NCBI GenBank assembly: GCA_020636375.1
Contig: JACJXZ010000010.1
Coordinates: forward strand, 1-64,000
From: Lewinellaceae bacterium
GTDB taxonomy: Bacteria; Bacteroidota; Bacteroidia; Chitinophagales; Saprospiraceae
Length of the DNA stretch: 64,000 nt
Direction: 5' to 3'
Below the pieces are notes generated by a model. The model was not told the DNA's origin, did not search any database, and worked only from the letters and a program-made list of their open reading frames with translations. Below are positions 53,105-62,884 of this stretch, piece after piece. The first letter of the stretch is position 1. Each line of letters opens with the position of its first letter. The position numbers and the translations under genes were made by a program.

Positions 53105-53857
53105 TTATTGTATCTCTTTGAGCAATGCTTCCGCCTTTTCCCGGAAGGGCGGGGCGGCTTCGGCAACTACCCGCTCCAGCATTGCCCTGGCTTTCGGCAT
53201 TTCTCCCTGCCGGAGGTGAGCCAGGGCCAGGTACCAGAGCGTCTGGCCCTGGTAGGTCATTCCCAGGGTTTCCAGCTGTATTAAGTATCTCTCGGCCGGT
53301 TGGGGCTGGCCGGCCTGCAGGTAGGCGCAGGCGGCCAGCAGGGTCGCCCTGTGGTCCTGCGGGTTCGCCGCCAGATAATTGGAGAAATGCGGCAGGCTAT
53401 ATTCGAAAGCCCTGGCGTCGTAGTATTCCAGCGCCCGTTTCAATTCTGCATTCAGGGCGTCGTCGTCGGTACTCCGGTAAGTGATGTAGGTATTGGCTGC
53501 CGTCTCGAAGTGCGCAGCGAAGAGCCGTTCGGGGCGGGAGGCATTCCAGTAGCGCAAGCCGGCGTAACCGAGGATCAGGAGGAGGCCGACGGCGGCGGCG
53601 CGGTTGATCCAGGTTATCCATCGTTGCGGAATGCCTCTGGCCGAATCGGCGACCCGGGCCCGGAGTTCCTGAACGTCCTCTTCAGCAGGGCCAAAGCCCT
53701 GGCTTTGCGAAAGGCCGTCCACGGCGGCTGAGCACAGCTCGCAATCCAGCAGGTGGTTTTCTACGTCGTAGCGTTGTTCATCGCTGAGTTCATCGCTCAG
53801 GTATTGCCTCACTTCCCGCTCTGTGAGGCAACTTCGTTTTTTAAAAATGGAATGCAT
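53105..53857 (-). CDS. Anti-sigma factor with zinc motif, one membrane helix and TPRs
   Basis: A 250-residue protein. The N-terminal segment DVENHLLDCELCSAAV has the H-x3-C-x2-C zinc anti-sigma motif. A single membrane helix follows (INRAAAVGLLLILGYAGLRYW, about residues 84-104), and the periplasmic C-terminal 130 residues are TPR-like (LERALEYYDA-type and ALAHLRQGEMPKARAMLERV). It would hold the ECF sigma factor at the membrane and sense a partner through the TPRs. It begins nine bases after the sigma gene's stop. Confidence 0.85.
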   Translation of the reverse strand: MHSIFKKRSCLTEREVRQYLSDELSDEQRYDVENHLLDCELCSAAVDGLSQSQGFGPAEEDVQELRARVADSARGIPQRWITWINRAAAVGLLLILGYAGLRYWNASRPERLFAAHFETAANTYITYRSTDDDALNAELKRALEYYDARAFEYSLPHFSNYLAANPQDHRATLLAACAYLQAGQPQPAERYLIQLETLGMTYQGQTLWYLALAHLRQGEMPKARAMLERVVAEAAPPFREKAEALLKEIQ

Positions 53858-53865
53858 AATTCCGT

Positions 53866-54489
53866 TTATTGGCTCTTTTGAAACTTCTGGCCAAGCATGA
53901 CGCTCAGCCGCCGTTTACCGTTCTGCAGGTGGCTTTTCACCTGCTTGACAGAATAGCCCGTTTCGCCGGCAACTTCCTTGTAGCTCTTCTTTTCGAAGAA
54001 AAAGAGGCGCAGGCAGATTTGTTGGCCTTCCTCCAGCTCTGCAATAGCTTCTTCCAGGAGGAGGCCGGCGTCCGGTTCGTTCGTTCTCTTATAGTATAGA
54101 CGAAGAAAGCCCTCATTTTCCATAAATTCCGGACTGCTTTTTTCATAGTTTTCCCATTCTTCCTGCTGGCGGGTATTCCGCTCTTCCGCTCTAAGGCTCG
54201 TAATGCAATGGTTTTTGGCGGTGGAATAGAGCCATTTGTTGAAGTGCCGGATTTCCGTTTCTCTGGCCTTGATGACGATCTGTTCGAAAACCGCCATCAC
54301 GGCGTCGCGGCAGTCTTCCCGGTCCTTGAGGTGTTGCCGGCAAAGGCCATAGACCAGATGGACGTACCGGTTGAACAGCTCTGCGGCCAGTTCGCGGTTG
54401 CCCGTTTCCCGGTAAGCCTGGAGAAGCTCCTCATCGGAGGCTGCCTTCCAGCGTTCCTTCTGAGTAGATAGGCGCAGAAATTTTTTCAT
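53866..54489 (-). CDS. ECF RNA polymerase sigma factor
   Basis: A 207-residue sigma-70 family protein. Region 2 contains LFNRYVHLVYGLCRQHLKDREDCRDAVMAVFEQI (quoted in part) and the -10-binding helix FNKWLYSTAKNHCI. Region 4 is AIAELEEGQQICLRLFFFEKKSY and KEVAGETGYSVKQVKSHLQ with the HTH. A long linker, about 40 residues, is rich in Glu. The next gene downstream is its presumed anti-sigma factor. It may control its own operon, but no target promoter was identified. Confidence 0.92.
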   Translation of the reverse strand: MKKFLRLSTQKERWKAASDEELLQAYRETGNRELAAELFNRYVHLVYGLCRQHLKDREDCRDAVMAVFEQIVIKARETEIRHFNKWLYSTAKNHCITSLRAEERNTRQQEEWENYEKSSPEFMENEGFLRLYYKRTNEPDAGLLLEEAIAELEEGQQICLRLFFFEKKSYKEVAGETGYSVKQVKSHLQNGKRRLSVMLGQKFQKSQ

Positions 54490-54517
54490 GTCAGCCGCTC
54501 TTCAGAACTAAAAATAA

Positions 54518-54557
54518 AAAAATATGGCGAGGTCCTTTTCCGCCCCGCCATATTTTT
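54518..54557. terminator. Terminator behind the DUF4837 gene
   Basis: AAAAATATGGCG (54518-54529) and CGCCATATTTTT (54546-54557) form a perfect 12-bp stem with a 16-base loop. Read on the minus strand it follows the DUF4837 stop (54581) by 24 bases and ends in a T-run. Confidence 0.75.
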
Positions 54558-54580
54558 ACCAAAAGCCTGAATTGGCCGGT

Positions 54581-55660
54581 TTAAAATTTGATCGTCCTGA
54601 TGATGTGCTCGATGTATTGCATGATGTCCCTTTTATCCTCCCCGGGCGCGTGCAGGAAGCCATCCACGAAGAGCAGTTCGTTGCTGTTGGGGTTGAGGAT
54701 CAGGCAACTCATGAACGCCCCCCCCATGTAGTCGTCGACGATCTCCCAGATGCCTCTGGCCTCCAGGGTGTAATAGCCGTTGATTTTCGTGACGTCGGTC
54801 AATACGGGCAGGTCCACGTCGTTGGTTTGCATGTAGGTGCCGGGCAAGGTGGAGGAAATATACTGTCGGCCGATGGAGTCCCGGATGGCGATGATATTGT
54901 CCTTGCTGAGCTGGGAGCGGTCCGTGTAAGGGATCTTTTTCAGGATGATGTTGCTGCTGGTTTCATCGGTTTCCCTTCGCACCCAGATGATGTTGTCATC
55001 GTTGAGGGCGAGGAAATAATCGCTGGGTATGCGCATGGACACGTTTATGTCTTCCCGGACCTCTTCTTCCAGCCTTTTGTTCTCTCCGTTGAGGTACACA
55101 TAGGCGTCCACCTTTCTGCTGTCGTGCTGGTTGACGCGCTTGCGGACCGCCGGGAAGTTTTCTTTGAGAATGGCTATCAGTTCATCTTCCGAATAGCCGA
55201 ACTCATAGATCAGCAACTGCCCCTTGGCCCATTTGTCGCGGCCGATGGCGCTGTTGTAATCTTTGTCTTCTTTGGCCTTTCTGGCCTTCTCCTCGCCGAT
55301 GTCGTTGATGATCATTTTCGTAGCAGGAGAATCCCTGTCGCTGAGGTTGCCGACTACCAGGTAGGTGCGCAGTTCCTTGCGCAGCGGGTCCTGGTTGAGT
55401 TCCACCGGCGTGAAGTGCCGCAGGTCGAAAATGGGTTCCGGCTGGGGCAAAAGGGGATAGGCGGCAGAATAGTAGTACCGCAGGGTGTCGCCCACCGCCC
55501 CGTCCCACATATCGGCATCCATGACGACGACGATCTCGTTTAGGTTGCCGAAAGCAGTGGGGATAGGGCTTAGGCCCCGGCGGGCATCCTCTGTGCAGCC
55601 GGTCAGGAGCAAGGTAAAAAAGAGCGTACCGGATAATATTATATTAGCGGTCTTCTTCAT
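54581..55660 (-). CDS. DUF4837 family lipoprotein
   Basis: A 359-residue lipoprotein: MKKTANIILSGTLFFTLLLTGC gives the lipobox with Cys 22. The mature protein has a NEIVVVMDADMWDG start, WAKGQLLIYEFGYSEDELIA and a repeat of the same fold in the second half (IPSDYFLALNDDNIIWVRRE; NDVDLPVLTDVTKINGYYTLEARGIWEI quoted in part), as in DUF4837. Function unknown; members are common and usually single in Bacteroidota. I chose the ATG at 55660 because it opens the signal peptide; an upstream frame extension of 15 codons is not conserved-looking. Confidence 0.82.
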   Translation of the reverse strand: MKKTANIILSGTLFFTLLLTGCTEDARRGLSPIPTAFGNLNEIVVVMDADMWDGAVGDTLRYYYSAAYPLLPQPEPIFDLRHFTPVELNQDPLRKELRTYLVVGNLSDRDSPATKMIINDIGEEKARKAKEDKDYNSAIGRDKWAKGQLLIYEFGYSEDELIAILKENFPAVRKRVNQHDSRKVDAYVYLNGENKRLEEEVREDINVSMRIPSDYFLALNDDNIIWVRRETDETSSNIILKKIPYTDRSQLSKDNIIAIRDSIGRQYISSTLPGTYMQTNDVDLPVLTDVTKINGYYTLEARGIWEIVDDYMGGAFMSCLILNPNSNELLFVDGFLHAPGEDKRDIMQYIEHIIRTIKF

Positions 55661-56100
55661 CGGGTATATTGATTTTTGGTATAAAGTTAACGCTTTACTG
55701 TACAATCCCCTGCAACAGCAGCGGGAAAGTACGTCGCATGGATAATGGGGTTCAGCGTTGAAATCTTCAGGAAATCCGGGAGGCAGGTGTGGCTTGCCTT
55801 TTTTCCGTTAGAACAGATGCAATTGGAGAACGTTTTGGCGTGAAGCGGGAAATTGGGGAGGAAGAGGGGGGCGGTTGTTCGTTGTCGGTTGTTTGTTGCC
55901 CGGCCGGCGGGAGATTGTTCACAAATGTGTGTCCGCCCGCAAGTTTTGAACCGCAGAGGCACTGTCTTTCTTTGCGGTGCCCTGCCTGCAAGGCTGCGCC
56001 CCGCGTGTTTTTTTAACCGCAGGGGTCGCTGAGAACCGCAGAGGCAAGGTGCCGATGCTTTTCCAGGGCTTTGCTCATATAGAAAGCGGAGCGTCTGTCC

Positions 56101-56145
56101 TTCTCTGCGGCCCTCTGCGTTCCCTGCGGTTTTACAAACATATAA
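56101..56145. repeat. Dispersed CTCTGCGG...TTTTACAAACATAT repeat, copy 2
   Basis: Matches 1932-1977: TTCTCTGCGG, a variable middle, then CCTGCGGTTTTACAAACATATAAG. Surrounded by further AACCGCAGAG words. Confidence 0.6.
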
Positions 56146-56333
56146 GCTTGCCCGGCTGACGAGACGGGGCCGCTGAGAACCGCAGAGTATTCGCTTGACA
56201 GCGAATACTTTGTGACCTTCCCCGCCTGCCTTAGTACCTGAGTACGGCGAGCAGGTCTGCGTGTCTTCGCGGCCTCTGCGGGTTAAACAAAAGACACAGC
56301 GTTTTGAACAGTCCGGCCGGCGGGCTCCCCGAA

Positions 56334-56380
56334 ACAAACAACGGACAACAAACAACGGACAACAAACAACGGACCACAAA
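56334..56380. repeat. AACAACGGACAACA tandem words
   Basis: Three consecutive 14-base units of the form AACAAACAACGGAC with small changes, ending 4 bases before the PH-like gene's stop. Similar words are seen at 14.9, 28.5 and 48.9 kb. Confidence 0.7.
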
Positions 56381-56383
56381 CGC

Positions 56384-56878
56384 TTACCTGCCCGCCCCCA
56401 GGCGTGCGAGGGCTTCCTTCAGCTCTTCGGGGTGCTGCGTGCCGATAAACAGTTGTTGTCCGTTCTTCAGGCGGAGGCTCAGCCCGGTCCGGCCCGATAC
56501 GCTGAACATGCGCTCCCAGGTGCCCAGGCGGACGGCCCATCCGCTCAGTTCGGCCAGTACTGGCGTATCGATAAACTCGGCCTGTTCTATTTCTTCCCAT
56601 TTGATTTTGTGCTTCCGGTAGTGCCGGGGAAAGTACTGATACCGGATGCCTTCCTTGTCGATCTCCAGGATCAGCCGGATGCTCCACAGATAGGCTGCGG
56701 TGCCCGCCAGAATAATAGTGACCAGGGTGTACTGCAATGTTAGCGGCCCCGTTTCGTATGTGCCGGAAAGGTATAATTCAGCGAAATGGTAGGAAGCGCT
56801 GATCATCAGGACCACGAGCAAGGCAAAGACTTCCCATCTCCTGAACCGCTGCTCTTCTTTAAATTGCGTTTTACTCAT
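56384..56878 (-). CDS. Membrane protein with a PH-like domain
   Basis: A 164-residue protein with two membrane helices (VFALLVVLMISASYHFAELYL and YTLVTIILAGTAAYLWSI) and a C-terminal beta-rich domain (RLILEIDKEGIRYQYFP, then IKWEEIEQAEFID and LRLKNGQQLFIGTQHPEELKEAL) that looks like the bacterial PH-like fold of small membrane proteins. No specific family name is certain. It lies alone between a repeat region and the MoxR gene's terminator. Confidence 0.72.
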   Translation of the reverse strand: MSKTQFKEEQRFRRWEVFALLVVLMISASYHFAELYLSGTYETGPLTLQYTLVTIILAGTAAYLWSIRLILEIDKEGIRYQYFPRHYRKHKIKWEEIEQAEFIDTPVLAELSGWAVRLGTWERMFSVSGRTGLSLRLKNGQQLFIGTQHPEELKEALARLGAGR

Positions 56879-56988
56879 AGCAAGATATTTATGGTGACGA
56901 AAAAGTTTACATTAAATTAACATTAAGTTAATAATGAATTAACAAAAGAACAACCTTTTCAGGAAGAATAAAGTTTCACGGCATAAAA

Positions 56989-57026
56989 AAAAGCGGGTGG
57001 AAGGGACCTCGCCCTCCACCCGCTTT
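56989..57026 (-). terminator. Terminator behind the MoxR gene
   Basis: AAAGCGGGTGGAAGGG pairs with CCCTCCACCCGCTTT around a six-base loop. On the minus strand the stem is followed by TTTTTTTT (56992-56985), 27 bases after the MoxR stop. Confidence 0.85.
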
Positions 57027-57052
57027 CCGGTAAGTTGTTGATAGTGAGCAGC

Positions 57053-58024
<972 letters not shown>

Positions 58025-58129
58025 TGGTGTGTATGATTTTTGGGCCAGCCGTTCTTATTATTAAGTATTCTACCCTTCGAAACGCGCAAATATAAGCTTT
58101 GTTGCTGTTTTTCGAGCTAATCCTTCATT

Positions 58130-58843
58130 TTAATAACATTTCCATAACATGTCCGAAAGTTCATAGTTTTTCCCGCCAAAAGAATAATGCCACCACTCGG
58201 TTCGGATGGGGCGGAACCCGTGCCGGATCATGGTTTCCCGCAGCAGTGCCCGGTTGGCGAGCACGGAATCGGGCAGCGCCTGGTAGGACGGGTGGGCTTC
58301 GGGGCCGAAGAAGTCGTAAGGTGTGCCCATATCGAGTTCGCGGCCGGTGCTGTCGGCCAGGGTGAGGTCGACTGCCGCTCCCCGGTTGTGCATCGACCCC
58401 TTGCGGGGATCGGAGACATACCGCCGGTCGGGCACTTTCTCCCACAGCTTCCACTGAACGGGGCGGGGGCGGTAGCAATCCAGCATTTTCAGGGCGAGCC
58501 CCTGCCGCTGGAGTTCCCGGTGGGCGGCGGCGACGGCCCGGGCGGCCGCCGGGCGGAGAAAACAGCGGCCGCATTCATACATTTTTTCCTGGACGAAGTT
58601 GTTGTTTGTGGCGTATCGCATGTCGATGAATATGCTGGTATCCAGGATGGCGAGGTCGGTCCATTGGGCCGTGTCGTAGTCCGGTTGGTTGAGCGCAGGG
58701 GGCGCTTCCGCCGGCGCGGGCAGGCTGGCCGTGTCGGGCGCAGCTACGTAGGTGCTGTCCGTTTCGCTATCTGCCTCCTGTTTTTCCGGTGAAGCCTGGC
58801 ACCCTGGCAGCAGGAGCGCGATGAGGAGGATGGAATTTCGCAT
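58130..58843 (-). CDS. VanX-like D-Ala-D-Ala dipeptidase lipoprotein (M15)
   Basis: A 237-residue lipoprotein: MRNSILLIALLLPGC gives Cys 15 as lipidation site, then an acidic, Pro/Ala-rich linker. The catalytic domain has SMHNRGAAVDLTL, the S-x-H-x2-G-x2-x-D zinc motif, and the TEWWHYSF segment with the catalytic Glu and the last His. IDMRYATNNNFV and LKMLDCYRPRPVQW agree with VanX/DdpX. It should cleave D-Ala-D-Ala in the periplasm, probably for peptidoglycan recycling rather than glycopeptide resistance, because no vanH or vanA gene is near. The ATG at 58843 opens the signal. Confidence 0.9.
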   Translation of the reverse strand: MRNSILLIALLLPGCQASPEKQEADSETDSTYVAAPDTASLPAPAEAPPALNQPDYDTAQWTDLAILDTSIFIDMRYATNNNFVQEKMYECGRCFLRPAAARAVAAAHRELQRQGLALKMLDCYRPRPVQWKLWEKVPDRRYVSDPRKGSMHNRGAAVDLTLADSTGRELDMGTPYDFFGPEAHPSYQALPDSVLANRALLRETMIRHGFRPIRTEWWHYSFGGKNYELSDMLWKCY

Positions 58844-58994
58844 GCCCGTCAATTTTTCTGCACAAAGAAGCACACCTCAAAAAAGCAAAACTAATGACAA
58901 AAGTCAGTTCTGAGAAATGGTAGCATTGGAATACCGAATTCAATTTCGAAGGAAAACAATCCAATTTGATCAACCGTACTTTAATTTTAGGGAT

Positions 58995-59008
58995 GGATTG
59001 TACAATCC
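58995..59008. promoter_or_regulatory. Perfect palindrome GGATTGTACAATCC
   Basis: A 14-base perfect palindrome in the divergent spacer between the VanX-like gene and the hybrid kinase gene. Its size fits an operator for a dimeric regulator. No second copy was found by eye. Confidence 0.4.
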
Positions 59009-59130
59009 TGACCCTGTATAATGAAACCTACAGATTTTCGGGGCTCTGCCCTGTCCTTTATAGATACGTTAAAACCTTAGGTTAAGGTGCCTTTACAAAA
59101 GTGAATGGGCAGCTCTGCATAGATTTTCTG

Positions 59131-59138
59131 TATATTTG
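59131..59138 (+). promoter_or_regulatory. Candidate -7 element for the hybrid kinase gene
   Basis: TATATTTG fits TAnnTTTG exactly. It lies 164 bases before the start codon, which would give a long leader. No clear -33 TTTG was found. Confidence 0.35.
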
Positions 59139-59302
59139 TAAAACCTTTTTATCAATAATTTGCTAGTGCGCCGTTATATATTCGTTCGATTTTATCGTAT
59201 GATAGTTACGAAAAAAGAAGGTTTAATTTGTGTAAATTTTCGCCCCATTTAGACCTTTCGTAGTACAGGAAAGGATCTTGAAGCAATTAATGACAGAAAG
59301 CA

Positions 59303-62300
59303 ATGGGTTCCCTTTTCAGAGCCATCGGATCGCAGCGCCTTATTTTTCATCTTACTAAGAGTCACTCAGTCTTGATCATTTGGTGGCTATTAGCCATGCC
59401 ACTTTTCTTATCAGCTCAGGAAGAAAATAATATCCACTCTATCCAGCAGGAGTATGAATTGGCACTCGAATACGTGGAAACTAATCCCGACAGGGCCATT
59501 CAACTGATTGAAAAAGCATACACCGATGCTCGGGAATACGGTGATCAAGAAGTATTGTTCAAAGTGCTTTTTACGAAAGGAAGGATTTATGAGAACCGAC
59601 AGCAGCTCGATAGTTCCCTGGTCTGGTATGAAACCGCTAAGGATTTAGCGGAATTGAACAATAACAAAGTGGACATTGCCTCCTGTCTCATACAAATGGG
59701 GTATGTATACCATGAAAAAAACAAGAGCCAAAAAGGGCTGGACCTATTGAAAGAAGCACGCGCACTGGCCGAAGAAGCTGGCGACCAAGAAATGGAGGCA
59801 AAGGCAGCCAACGGCATTGGCAGGGTCTACTCTTTTCTCTCTGAATTTGACTCTTCCAACGTCTTCCTGAACCAGGCATTGGGAATCAATAAAAGCATGG
59901 GAGACAAAAGGGGCATGGCGGAAATCTACACTAACATCGCCAATAACTATGGCCGAGCCTCGCAAAGGGAAAAAGCCGTCGAGCATTTTTTGCTTTCGCA
60001 AGAATTGATGCGTGAACTGAACGACCTCCCTGGCATTACTCATACTTTCCGAAACATAGGAGTCACCTATTTTTTTGAGGGGAATTACCCGGAAGCTTTG
60101 CAGAACCTCCATGCGGCCCTCCAGGTAGTGGAAGGAACGGAATATCATGCGGATATCATCCAAAACCTCGATTTCCTGGGAGAGGTGTACATGACCATCG
60201 AAGATTTCACAAATGCACAATTGTATTGGAAAAAGGCAGAAGAAGCATACCAGCTTGCTTATGGTGAAAAAATCAACCCTGAATTTCTTTTCAAACAAGG
60301 CCGGGCTTTGCTTTTGAAAAAAGATTATGCTGGCGCTGTTGATGTTTTTCTGGAAGCGGAAAGACTGAAAAAAGAAATAGGGCAACACATCGGCGGAGAT
60401 TTGTACTGGAACCTGGGCCAGGCATACGAGATGCTTTCCAAATATGAATCCGCCGAGCAGAGCTATTCAAAATCCATTGAGCTGTCTCAAAGTACGAATA
60501 ACTATTTGATGAAATTGAAAAGCCTTTATGGTTTGGGGAAAATAGCGGAAAGCAGAGGCAATGATGTCCAAGCCCGGACCTATTATAAGGAGTCCTACGA
60601 TTTGGCCATTATTGCAGATATCAAAGAGTATGAAATGGAAGCCGCTGCGGGCCTTTACCGGATGTACAAAAAGCTTAATGACGCTTCACAAGCACTTCGG
60701 TTCATGGAAATTTCGACCAATATCAAGGACTCTCTTTTCAATGTAGAAAACACCAGGGAAATCGCCAAACTGGAAGCAGGTTTTGCATTTGAAAAAGAAA
60801 AGCAAGAGCTTGAATTTGCCCGAAAAAGAGAACTGGCCCAAGAAGCAAATGTCCGGCGCATGCTGTGGATTGCACTGAGCGTGGCAGGCCTCGTTTTGGC
60901 CATCGGCATTTTTTATTTCCGCTCCAAACAAAAAGCCAATGCGGAGCTCAGTCGGTTGAATGAAGAAATATTGGCTCAAAAAGCAGTCGTCGAAAAGCAA
61001 AAAGAAAAGCTAGAGGTATTGGATGAGGCCAAGTCCCGCTTTTTTACCAACATCTCCCACGAATTTCGTACGCCGCTCACCATCATTTACGGCATGATCG
61101 GCCAGATTAACGAAAAGCCGGACCTGTGGCTGGAACGGGGCACCAAAATGATCAAACAAAATACCGCCGGCCTTTTAAACCTGGTCAATCAATTACTGGA
61201 TCTGCGGAAGCTGGAATCCAATGAGCTTAAAGTGGACATGGTGAATGGAGACGTCGTGCAATACCTGCGTTATATCTCGGAGTCCCACCAGTCTTATGCG
61301 GAGCAAAAAGGCCTACAATTACATTTCCTGGTTACCGAAGAGGAAATAAAAATGGATTATGATCCCGACAAGTTATTGCGCATCATTTCCAATCTATTGT
61401 CCAATGCCATAAAATTTACCCCCGATGGTGGAAATATCTATTGCCAGATCGATAAAAAAAACCTGGACGGAAGGCCGGCTCTGCGCATCCGGGTGCAAGA
61501 CACGGGCGTCGGTATCCCGGAGAAAGATTTACCCCATATATTCGGCCGTTTTTACCAGGCAGATGTTGCATCGCCCCGCCGGGGGGAGGGTACCGGAATC
61601 GGCCTGGCCCTGGCCCGGGAGTTGGTAAAAATACTGGGTGGAAATATCCGCGTTGAAAGCACCGTCGGAAAGGGCTCGGCTTTCACCATCGAGCTGCCCA
61701 TTGCGAATGCGTCTTTGATTCCCGCTGAAGGCGCAAACGGAAGCCTGGAAAAAATGAACAGGGTGGAAAAAGCCATCATAGAGCCCGCTTTGGCCAATCC
61801 GGATCTCATGGATAGCACAACCGGATTCGGAACAGCCGGAAAACCCAGCCTGCTGATCGTGGAGGACAATCCGGACGTCCGGCAATATTTGGTCGCCTGC
61901 CTCGAGGACGACTACCAACTCACTTTGGCCGAAAATGGCCGGATCGGAATAGAAATGGCCATCGAGCAAGTGCCCGACCTCATCGTGAGCGATGTGATGA
62001 TGCCCGAAAAAGATGGCTATGAGCTCACCACGACCCTGAAAAACGACGAACGAACCGATCACATCCCCATCGTGCTGCTCACCGCCAAGGCGGATTTCGA
62101 TTCCAGGATGAGCGGCCTCGAAAAAGGAGCGGATGTCTACCTGGCCAAGCCCTTCGAAAAGAGAGAACTGCTCGTCCGGCTGGAAAAACTGCTGGAGCTG
62201 CGCCGGAAACTCCAGGCCCGTTATGCCGGCTGGGTGAAAGTTGCGGAGGATGCCGGCGAGCCGGCGGCGCCGGAACACCCCTTCCTGCAAAAATTCCATG

Positions 62301-62587
62301 CGCTGATCGAAGAAGAAATGTCCAATGCCGAGCTGGACATGGAAAAGCTGTGCCGTTCCTTCGGCATGAGCCGTTCGCAGTTGTTCCGCAAGGTCAAGGC
62401 GCTCACCGATAAATCGCCCACCGTTCTGATCCGCTCCATCCGCCTGCAAAAAGGCAGGGAATTGCTCGCTACCTCCGAGCTCACCATCTCCGAGATCGCC
62501 TACGAAGTTGGTTTCACCTCCCTCAACTATTTTTCCGCCGCTTTTTTCGAGGAATTCGGGGTTCGTCCGAGCTCATTCCGCAAGTAG
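59303..62587 (+). CDS. TPR hybrid histidine kinase / receiver / AraC one-protein two-component system
   Basis: A 1094-residue protein. An N-terminal signal/anchor (VLIIWWLLAMPLFLSAQ) precedes about ten TPR repeats (residues 45-480), a short coiled coil and one membrane helix (520-540). Next are a HisKA domain with His 586 in FTNISHEFRTPLTI, a HATPase domain (LLSNAIKFTPDGG, DTGVGIPEKDLPHIFGRF, GTGIGLALARELV), a receiver with Asp 897 in DLIVSDVMMPEKDG and an AraC HTH (ISEIAYEVGFTSLNYFSAAF). The TPR region would be the periplasmic sensor, replacing the propeller of classical hybrid systems that sense sugars. The glycine-rich secreted protein downstream is a natural target candidate, 300 bases on. 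Confidence 0.95.
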   Translation: MGSLFRAIGSQRLIFHLTKSHSVLIIWWLLAMPLFLSAQEENNIHSIQQEYELALEYVETNPDRAIQLIEKAYTDAREYGDQEVLFKVLFTKGRIYENRQQLDSSLVWYETAKDLAELNNNKVDIASCLIQMGYVYHEKNKSQKGLDLLKEARALAEEAGDQEMEAKAANGIGRVYSFLSEFDSSNVFLNQALGINKSMGDKRGMAEIYTNIANNYGRASQREKAVEHFLLSQELMRELNDLPGITHTFRNIGVTYFFEGNYPEALQNLHAALQVVEGTEYHADIIQNLDFLGEVYMTIEDFTNAQLYWKKAEEAYQLAYGEKINPEFLFKQGRALLLKKDYAGAVDVFLEAERLKKEIGQHIGGDLYWNLGQAYEMLSKYESAEQSYSKSIELSQSTNNYLMKLKSLYGLGKIAESRGNDVQARTYYKESYDLAIIADIKEYEMEAAAGLYRMYKKLNDASQALRFMEISTNIKDSLFNVENTREIAKLEAGFAFEKEKQELEFARKRELAQEANVRRMLWIALSVAGLVLAIGIFYFRSKQKANAELSRLNEEILAQKAVVEKQKEKLEVLDEAKSRFFTNISHEFRTPLTIIYGMIGQINEKPDLWLERGTKMIKQNTAGLLNLVNQLLDLRKLESNELKVDMVNGDVVQYLRYISESHQSYAEQKGLQLHFLVTEEEIKMDYDPDKLLRIISNLLSNAIKFTPDGGNIYCQIDKKNLDGRPALRIRVQDTGVGIPEKDLPHIFGRFYQADVASPRRGEGTGIGLALARELVKILGGNIRVESTVGKGSAFTIELPIANASLIPAEGANGSLEKMNRVEKAIIEPALANPDLMDSTTGFGTAGKPSLLIVEDNPDVRQYLVACLEDDYQLTLAENGRIGIEMAIEQVPDLIVSDVMMPEKDGYELTTTLKNDERTDHIPIVLLTAKADFDSRMSGLEKGADVYLAKPFEKRELLVRLEKLLELRRKLQARYAGWVKVAEDAGEPAAPEHPFLQKFHALIEEEMSNAELDMEKLCRSFGMSRSQLFRKVKALTDKSPTVLIRSIRLQKGRELLATSELTISEIAYEVGFTSLNYFSAAFFEEFGVRPSSFRK

Positions 62588-62748
62588 CTGATTTCCAATT
62601 AATAAAGACAGGTGTTTCAGGCTGGTTGCAACCTGAGCGGTAGCATTTTTCTCCCCGCTGCAACATAGTCTGTAATGTTTGGCACATGAGTACCAGTGCT
62701 CCGGCAGGGTTTGCCCCCATCTTTGGTGCATCGGAAAATATTCCCTTC

Positions 62749-62849
62749 TCTGACATTTTTTGCGGGGCAGACTAAAGTTGGGAGCTAAAGCGACAGCAGG
62801 AGCTGTGCTTCCGACTTTAGTCTGGCTCTAGTCCGCAGAAATTGTCAGA
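62749..62849. repeat. Palindromic element D with nested dyads, 101 bp
   Basis: Outer ends TCTGACATTTTTTGCGG (62749-62765) and CCGCAGAAATTGTCAGA (62833-62849) pair at 15 of 17 positions. Inside, GACTAAAGTTGGGAGC answers GCTTCCGACTTTAGTC with two mismatches. It occupies the spacer before the glycine-rich gene. Confidence 0.8.
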
Positions 62850-62884
62850 GAATCAAACATTCATTGTAATCCAAGCTAAGCATC

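Larger units (their letters stand above)
55661..56383. other. Long intergenic repeat region
   Basis: About 720 bases without a credible gene. Open frames on both strands are made of repeats: AACCGCAGAGG words (several between 55950 and 56180), the copy of the 1932 repeat at 56101, TTGTTCGTTGTCGG (about 55875) and AACAACGGACAACA tandem words (about 56334-56380). The two AACAAC-type stretches face each other and, with CCGGCCGGCGGG at both ends, could form a 500-base dyad. Confidence 0.65.
58844..59302. other. Long AT-rich spacer before the hybrid kinase gene
   Basis: About 460 bases, no gene. It has a perfect 14-base palindrome GGATTGTACAATCC (58995-59008), a TATATTTG promoter-like element (59131-59138) and a second AT-rich part with AATTTGTGTAAATTTT near 59230. 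A regulator-binding site at the palindrome is possible. Confidence 0.5.

Noticed and set aside
55687..56379. Apparent 230-codon gene upstream of the DUF4837 gene
   Set aside because: Its translation is made of CCGCAGAGG and AACAAC repeats that also occur at 1.9 kb and elsewhere.
58130..58843. VanX-like gene as a sign of glycopeptide resistance
   Set aside because: No vanH, vanA, vanR or vanS homologue is near; a lipoprotein dipeptidase for wall recycling is simpler.
62523..62756. Small minus-strand open frame between the hybrid kinase and the glycine-rich gene
   Set aside because: It overlaps the kinase C-terminus, has no features and ends in the palindromic element.
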